Source: Chloroflexota bacterium
Lineage (GTDB): Bacteria > Chloroflexota > UBA6077 > JACCZL01
Direction of reading: 5' to 3'
Length of the DNA: 64,000 nt
Assembly (NCBI GenBank): GCA_020845495.1
Contig: JADLFM010000128.1
Span: 372,001 to 436,000 of the forward strand
A program made the translations under genes and the position numbers. Positions 60,288 through 64,000 of this stretch are shown here, piece by piece; the first letter of the stretch is position 1, and each line of letters starts with the position of its first letter. The notes under the pieces were generated by a model. The model saw only the letters and a list, made by a program, of their open reading frames with translations. It was not told the DNA's origin and searched no databases.

Positions 60288-61277
60288 ATGTTGCCGACGA
60301 TCGTGCGACGAGTGGGGCGCTACGCCTGGGCGCCTGGCAAGCGGCCCGGTAAGTCCGTAGCCCAGAAACTGGCCCAGGTGTTGGATCCGCTCAATCCGGA
60401 CACCGTGTTCCGTCGGGCGAACGAGGCTGAGCACCAGAGGTTCTACGACGAGGCCAGGCGGCGTAACGCTCATGGCTACCAGAAGCGCGTCGCGTTCATG
60501 GAGCAGTTGAACGCACCCGAGAACCGCGATCCGACTGTCGCTCTGCCAGACGTCCCCAAAGACAAAGGCATCATGCTTGTGAAGCCGGATGGCTTCCAGG
60601 CGCTCGATGCTGCCATCAGCGAAGCGCGCGAGTACTTCAAGGGCTACGTGCCGGGCACGAACAAGCGGGACTTCGATAGCCTTCAAGGGGTACCGCGCGC
60701 CAACCGCGGTTACACCTCTGCACTGAACGCGTTGGCGGCGCATCCCGAGGTGCTCCGCGTCGTCTCGAACTACATGGGGATGCTGCCGATCCTCTACCGG
60801 ATCAACGTGCTCTACTCCCCGAACGACGAGGTCGTCGAGGCATCCTCGCAGTTCTTCCACCTCGACCCTGAAGACATGCTGATGTGCAAGATCTTCGTCT
60901 TTGCCGAGGACGTCGACGAGGACACCGGGCCGACGACGGCGCTGCCCGCGGATCGCTCGACCATCGTGCGGCGGGCGATCGACTACCGCAAGAGCCGGGT
61001 GCCCGACGAAGCGATCTACCGGTACGGTGGCCAGGAGAATCTGGTGCAAGCGACCGGGCCGGCCGGCACGCTGGCCTTTCTCGATACCTGCCGCTGCTTC
61101 CACATGGGCAGCCGCATCGCCAGCAAGCCCCGCTACGCCATCATGATCCAGTACCAGACGCCGTACGCCGCGCCGGCCCCACTTGACGGCCCGCTTGGGA
61201 AGATACCGCTCGGCGCGAAGGCGATCCCGCCGGCGCCCACTGAGTTGGAGGAGTACCTGTACGGCCTGAAGCGCTAG
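60288..61277 (+). CDS. PhyH-like Fe(II)/2-oxoglutarate dioxygenase
   Basis: A 329-residue protein resembling the phytanoyl-CoA dioxygenase superfamily. The iron-binding facial triad can be read as HLD in SQFFHLDPEDMLMCKIFVFAEDVDEDTGPTTALPADRS and the distal His in DTCRCFHMGSR. An Arg that could hold 2-oxoglutarate follows in SKPRYAIMIQYQTPY. The first 80 residues are basic and lack known motifs. The substrate is unknown. Its stop lies two bases from the convergent PEP-synthase-like gene. Confidence 0.72.
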   Translation: MLPTIVRRVGRYAWAPGKRPGKSVAQKLAQVLDPLNPDTVFRRANEAEHQRFYDEARRRNAHGYQKRVAFMEQLNAPENRDPTVALPDVPKDKGIMLVKPDGFQALDAAISEAREYFKGYVPGTNKRDFDSLQGVPRANRGYTSALNALAAHPEVLRVVSNYMGMLPILYRINVLYSPNDEVVEASSQFFHLDPEDMLMCKIFVFAEDVDEDTGPTTALPADRSTIVRRAIDYRKSRVPDEAIYRYGGQENLVQATGPAGTLAFLDTCRCFHMGSRIASKPRYAIMIQYQTPYAAPAPLDGPLGKIPLGAKAIPPAPTELEEYLYGLKR

Positions 61278-61279
61278 CG

Positions 61280-63922
61280 TCAACCGCCGACGGCGTCATC
61301 TTCGAGCAGCGTCACTGTCCCGGTGTCGCCGTCGACGGCAATCGTCTGGCCGCTCACGATCCGTTGCGTCGCCGTGCCGGTCCCCATGACGGCCGGGATG
61401 CCGTACTCGCGGGCAACGATCGAGCCGTGCGCCAGGATTCCCCCGATGTCGGTGACGAGGCCGCGTGCCTGGCCGAAGAGTGGCGTCCAGGCTGGCGTGG
61501 TGGTCGGGCAGACCAGAATTGCACCTGGCGTCATCGAGGCGAACTCGGCCGGCGACAGGATGACGCGTGCCGTGGCCGTGACTTTCCCCGGGCTGACCGC
61601 GAACCCGCGCAAGACCGGCCCCTCGCTCGGATTGTTGCGTTGGGCGAGCCGGTCGGACAGGTCGAACGGCCCGAGTTTGAAGCGGTAACCGGGCGGTACC
61701 ATGCCGGGCGGATGGAGTTGCTTGCGCGCTTCCCGGAGGGCGCGTCGCTCGCGAGCCCGCTCGGCCAGGTCTGGCCGAGGCGTACCGGCCGCCCGCGCCG
61801 TGCTGGCCGCCACAATCTCCGACGACTCCAGGTAGTAGATATCGTCCGGATCGTCGAGCGTGCCGGCTCGGACGAGACGTTGCCCGAGTTCACGCGCCAG
61901 CCGCCGGAGCGTCGGCCAGCCAGCGCCGACGTAGAACAGGGCCTCCTCGCGATACGGTCCGAAGCGCTGCGCCCAGCCTAGGAGCCGCCGGAACACCCAG
62001 CGCTTGAGCGGAGCGAGCGCGCGAAGGGTGGCGCGAGTCAGGCGCTCGCGGTCCTGCGCGAGTGCCGCCTGACTGGCGCGGGCATCCTGGCCGGGCTGGC
62101 GCACGAGCGCCTGAAGGGAGACGAGCATGGCCCGAGGATCGTCGGCCTGGGTCGGCTGGGAGAAATCGAGCGTGTAGATCAGGTGGCCGTAGCGGTCGAG
62201 GTAGGTCTGGAGGCCAGTCAGGATCTCCGCGCCGTCCGGCGTGTTGGCGAGCAGATCGAGGAGATGGCCGGGTGGCGCCGCTTCGACCTGCGCGCGAAGT
62301 GCCTCGTTCGCGCCAATCCGTGCGGCCAGCGCCTCCAACTCGACTTCCGCATCCTGCGATCGCGAAGGGAACCCACGCAGGAACTGACCGCTCGTCAAGC
62401 GCCGGCTGCGCACAGCGGAGTGCAGGAAGGAATCCAGCAGACCGTCGGTGATCTTGGCGATCCCGATCGCAAGGGAGGCGCCGAACCAATAGCGGGCGTC
62501 GGCCCGGGCAAGCGCGCGGATGCCCTCGAGCAGTTCGGCGTCTGTGGCGGCGGCTGGATCGACACGCTTCCAGCGCTCGGTGGCGGCGAGGTAGGCCGGC
62601 AAGGTCTCGTCCCGCCAATAGGGGATGGCTTGAGATGAGAGGTGGAGCAGCGCGCGGACGTACATCTGGACGAACAGCGGCACCTCACGCCAGCCGAGCT
62701 TGACGTTCGCGCGACTGTACGCGTAGCCGTCGATAGTGGTGAAGATCGGGCGATCGATGATGGCATCGAGGCCACGCGAGATCCCGAACGCCGAAACCAC
62801 GGCGTCGGTTGCCCGTTCGAGCCCCTCCCGCACGTAGAGTTCGTCGAAGAGCGGCGCCAGCGGCTCGGGCATGTGCTCGACGACCTGGCGGCGGATCCAG
62901 GCCGAGCCGGGCGAAGGCGGCTCCCACCTGACGTCGTGGGGCGGCGCTGGTGGCAGGTTGGTGATCGGGCGAGCCTGGAGCAGCCAGACTCGTCCATCGG
63001 CGATGGCCCACTCGACGTCGAGCGGCGCGCCGCCAAGGTGCTCCTCGGTCAGGAGTCCGAGTCGCGCAACGTCGCGCAGCAGCGCCTCCGAGAGCGCAGC
63101 CGTCTCCCGCTGGGATACAGGCACGGAACGGACGGCGGTGCCCTGATCGTCCTCGGCTGGCACGACCATCAGCGCCTTCTCCCCGATGGTCGTCAGACGC
63201 GCCGTGAGGGTGGCTCGGTCGACGACGTACGTGTCCGGCGTGACCAGCCCCGAGGCGACTGCCTCGCCCAGGCCGTAACTCGCGTTGACGACGATTTCAC
63301 CCCGCTCGCCGGTCCCGGGATTAGCCGTGAACAGGACTCCGGAAACCTCGGCTGGTACCATCACCTGGACGACGACGGCCATCCCACTCGCGCTTTCGTC
63401 GACACCCATTCGGCGGCGGTACTGCATTGCCCGCGCTGTCCAGAGCGACGACCAGCAACGGCGAACGGCGTCGAGCACGCTGGCGTCGTCGCGAACGTCG
63501 AGGTAGGTATCCTGTTGCCCGGCAAACGACAGTCCGGGCAAATCCTCGGCTGTCGCCGATGAGCGAACGGCGACCGGCTCAGTCGGCCCGCCGAGGCCGT
63601 GATAGGCGTGACGGATTGGGTCGGCGATCTCGGCCGGTAGCTCGCCCTCATCGAAGCGCGCGCGAATTTGCCTGGATGCCCGCTCCCAGGCGTCCAGGTC
63701 ATTCGCATCGATTCCCCCCGTCACGCCTGTGATGAAGCCCGCCAGCCCGCATCCTGCCACGTAGCGGCTGTAGGCCATCGTCGTACAGATGAAGCCCGCG
63801 GGCACCGGTAGCCCGGCCGCCGCTAGCGTCGTCAGCGGCGCACCCTTCCCACCAGCCTGGGCGGCCGGCACGCTCCGCTCCGAGAGCGGCACCACGAGGT
63901 CGGCCGAGTCGACGACGTTCAT
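61280..63922 (-). CDS. PEP-synthase-like/rifampin-phosphotransferase-like phosphotransferase
   Basis: An 880-residue three-part enzyme. The N-terminal PPDK-type ATP-grasp domain includes LSERSVPAAQAGGKGAPL, EPVAVRSSATAEDLPGLSFAGQQDTYL and ASYGLGEAVASGLVTPD. A long middle region of about 430 residues is not part of housekeeping PEP synthase and contains FGPYREEALFYVGAGWPTLRRL. The C-terminal swivelling phospho-His domain reads TDIGGILAHGSIVAREYGIPAVMG. Length and domain order fit rifampin phosphotransferase and its relatives, which use ATP to phosphorylate an acceptor on a His. The acceptor here is uncertain, and antibiotic inactivation is not shown by the sequence alone. Confidence 0.83.
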   Translation of the reverse strand: MNVVDSADLVVPLSERSVPAAQAGGKGAPLTTLAAAGLPVPAGFICTTMAYSRYVAGCGLAGFITGVTGGIDANDLDAWERASRQIRARFDEGELPAEIADPIRHAYHGLGGPTEPVAVRSSATAEDLPGLSFAGQQDTYLDVRDDASVLDAVRRCWSSLWTARAMQYRRRMGVDESASGMAVVVQVMVPAEVSGVLFTANPGTGERGEIVVNASYGLGEAVASGLVTPDTYVVDRATLTARLTTIGEKALMVVPAEDDQGTAVRSVPVSQRETAALSEALLRDVARLGLLTEEHLGGAPLDVEWAIADGRVWLLQARPITNLPPAPPHDVRWEPPSPGSAWIRRQVVEHMPEPLAPLFDELYVREGLERATDAVVSAFGISRGLDAIIDRPIFTTIDGYAYSRANVKLGWREVPLFVQMYVRALLHLSSQAIPYWRDETLPAYLAATERWKRVDPAAATDAELLEGIRALARADARYWFGASLAIGIAKITDGLLDSFLHSAVRSRRLTSGQFLRGFPSRSQDAEVELEALAARIGANEALRAQVEAAPPGHLLDLLANTPDGAEILTGLQTYLDRYGHLIYTLDFSQPTQADDPRAMLVSLQALVRQPGQDARASQAALAQDRERLTRATLRALAPLKRWVFRRLLGWAQRFGPYREEALFYVGAGWPTLRRLARELGQRLVRAGTLDDPDDIYYLESSEIVAASTARAAGTPRPDLAERARERRALREARKQLHPPGMVPPGYRFKLGPFDLSDRLAQRNNPSEGPVLRGFAVSPGKVTATARVILSPAEFASMTPGAILVCPTTTPAWTPLFGQARGLVTDIGGILAHGSIVAREYGIPAVMGTGTATQRIVSGQTIAVDGDTGTVTLLEDDAVGG

Positions 63923-64000
63923 CAGTGAGAAGTGCGAGGTATCAGATGGCAGCCTTCAGTAATCAGGAGCGGACCGATCGCTCGATCTTCCCCATGCTTC

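Overview
The window is GC-rich bacterial chromosome, about two thirds G+C by eye. It has no rRNA, tRNA, insertion sequence or CRISPR array that I can see. Gene content suggests a soil or sediment heterotroph of the phylum Chloroflexota. Pointers are lipoprotein binding proteins with long Ala/Pro/Ser linkers after the lipobox, several ArnT/PMT-like membrane proteins, and many CaiB/BaiF CoA-transferases, crotonases, MmgE/PrpD proteins and single oxidoreductases. The assignment is inference; no marker gene is present. Many starts were moved to internal ATG/GTG codons that have a Shine-Dalgarno sequence.

Layout. 1-8410: a glycosyltransferase cut by the window edge, an SDR lacking its catalytic residues, an SsuBC-like ABC pair, a small AT-hook-like protein, an alcohol dehydrogenase, a flavin reductase, a cyclase-family hydrolase and a MarR regulator. 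8487-14341: two tandem GT-C membrane proteins, a crotonase and a CoA-transferase. 14705-23446: an FmdE-family protein divergent from a six-gene operon (two permeases, binding lipoprotein, two MmgE/PrpD proteins, ATPase). 23494-32013: two more GT-C-like proteins, a DapA-family lyase, two related secreted proteins with Asn-rich linkers and a lone DNA methyltransferase.

33192-42524 is the most coherent catabolic block. Two CoA-transferases, two enoyl-CoA hydratases and two FAD enzymes all read forward. A convergent gene encodes a single-ORF fusion of a whole TetR repressor to a whole LacI repressor. Two identical TetR-type operators in opposite orientation lie just upstream of the fusion gene. 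A plausible reading is that acids are activated by CoA transfer, hydrated and oxidised under control of a two-input regulator.

42839-49436: a DUF3037/HipA-like kinase pair, a small unknown protein, an NCS2 nucleobase permease, an MpaB/DUF2236 protein and an SbmA/BacA-type ABC protein. 49816-58302: an oligopeptide-type ABC operon without ATPases, divergent from a rhamnonate-dehydratase-like enzyme, an IclR regulator, a YqeB-family gene broken by an exact 38-bp tandem duplication, and a canonical SDR. 58565-63922: an orphan OmpR-type response regulator, a DinB protein, a PhyH-like dioxygenase and a PEP-synthase/rifampin-phosphotransferase-like enzyme.

The best candidates for something new are the TetR-LacI fusion with its operators, the YqeB duplication, the HipA-like/DUF3037 pair, the CoA-transferase pair in which one member lacks the catalytic Asp, and the secreted Asn-repeat protein pair.
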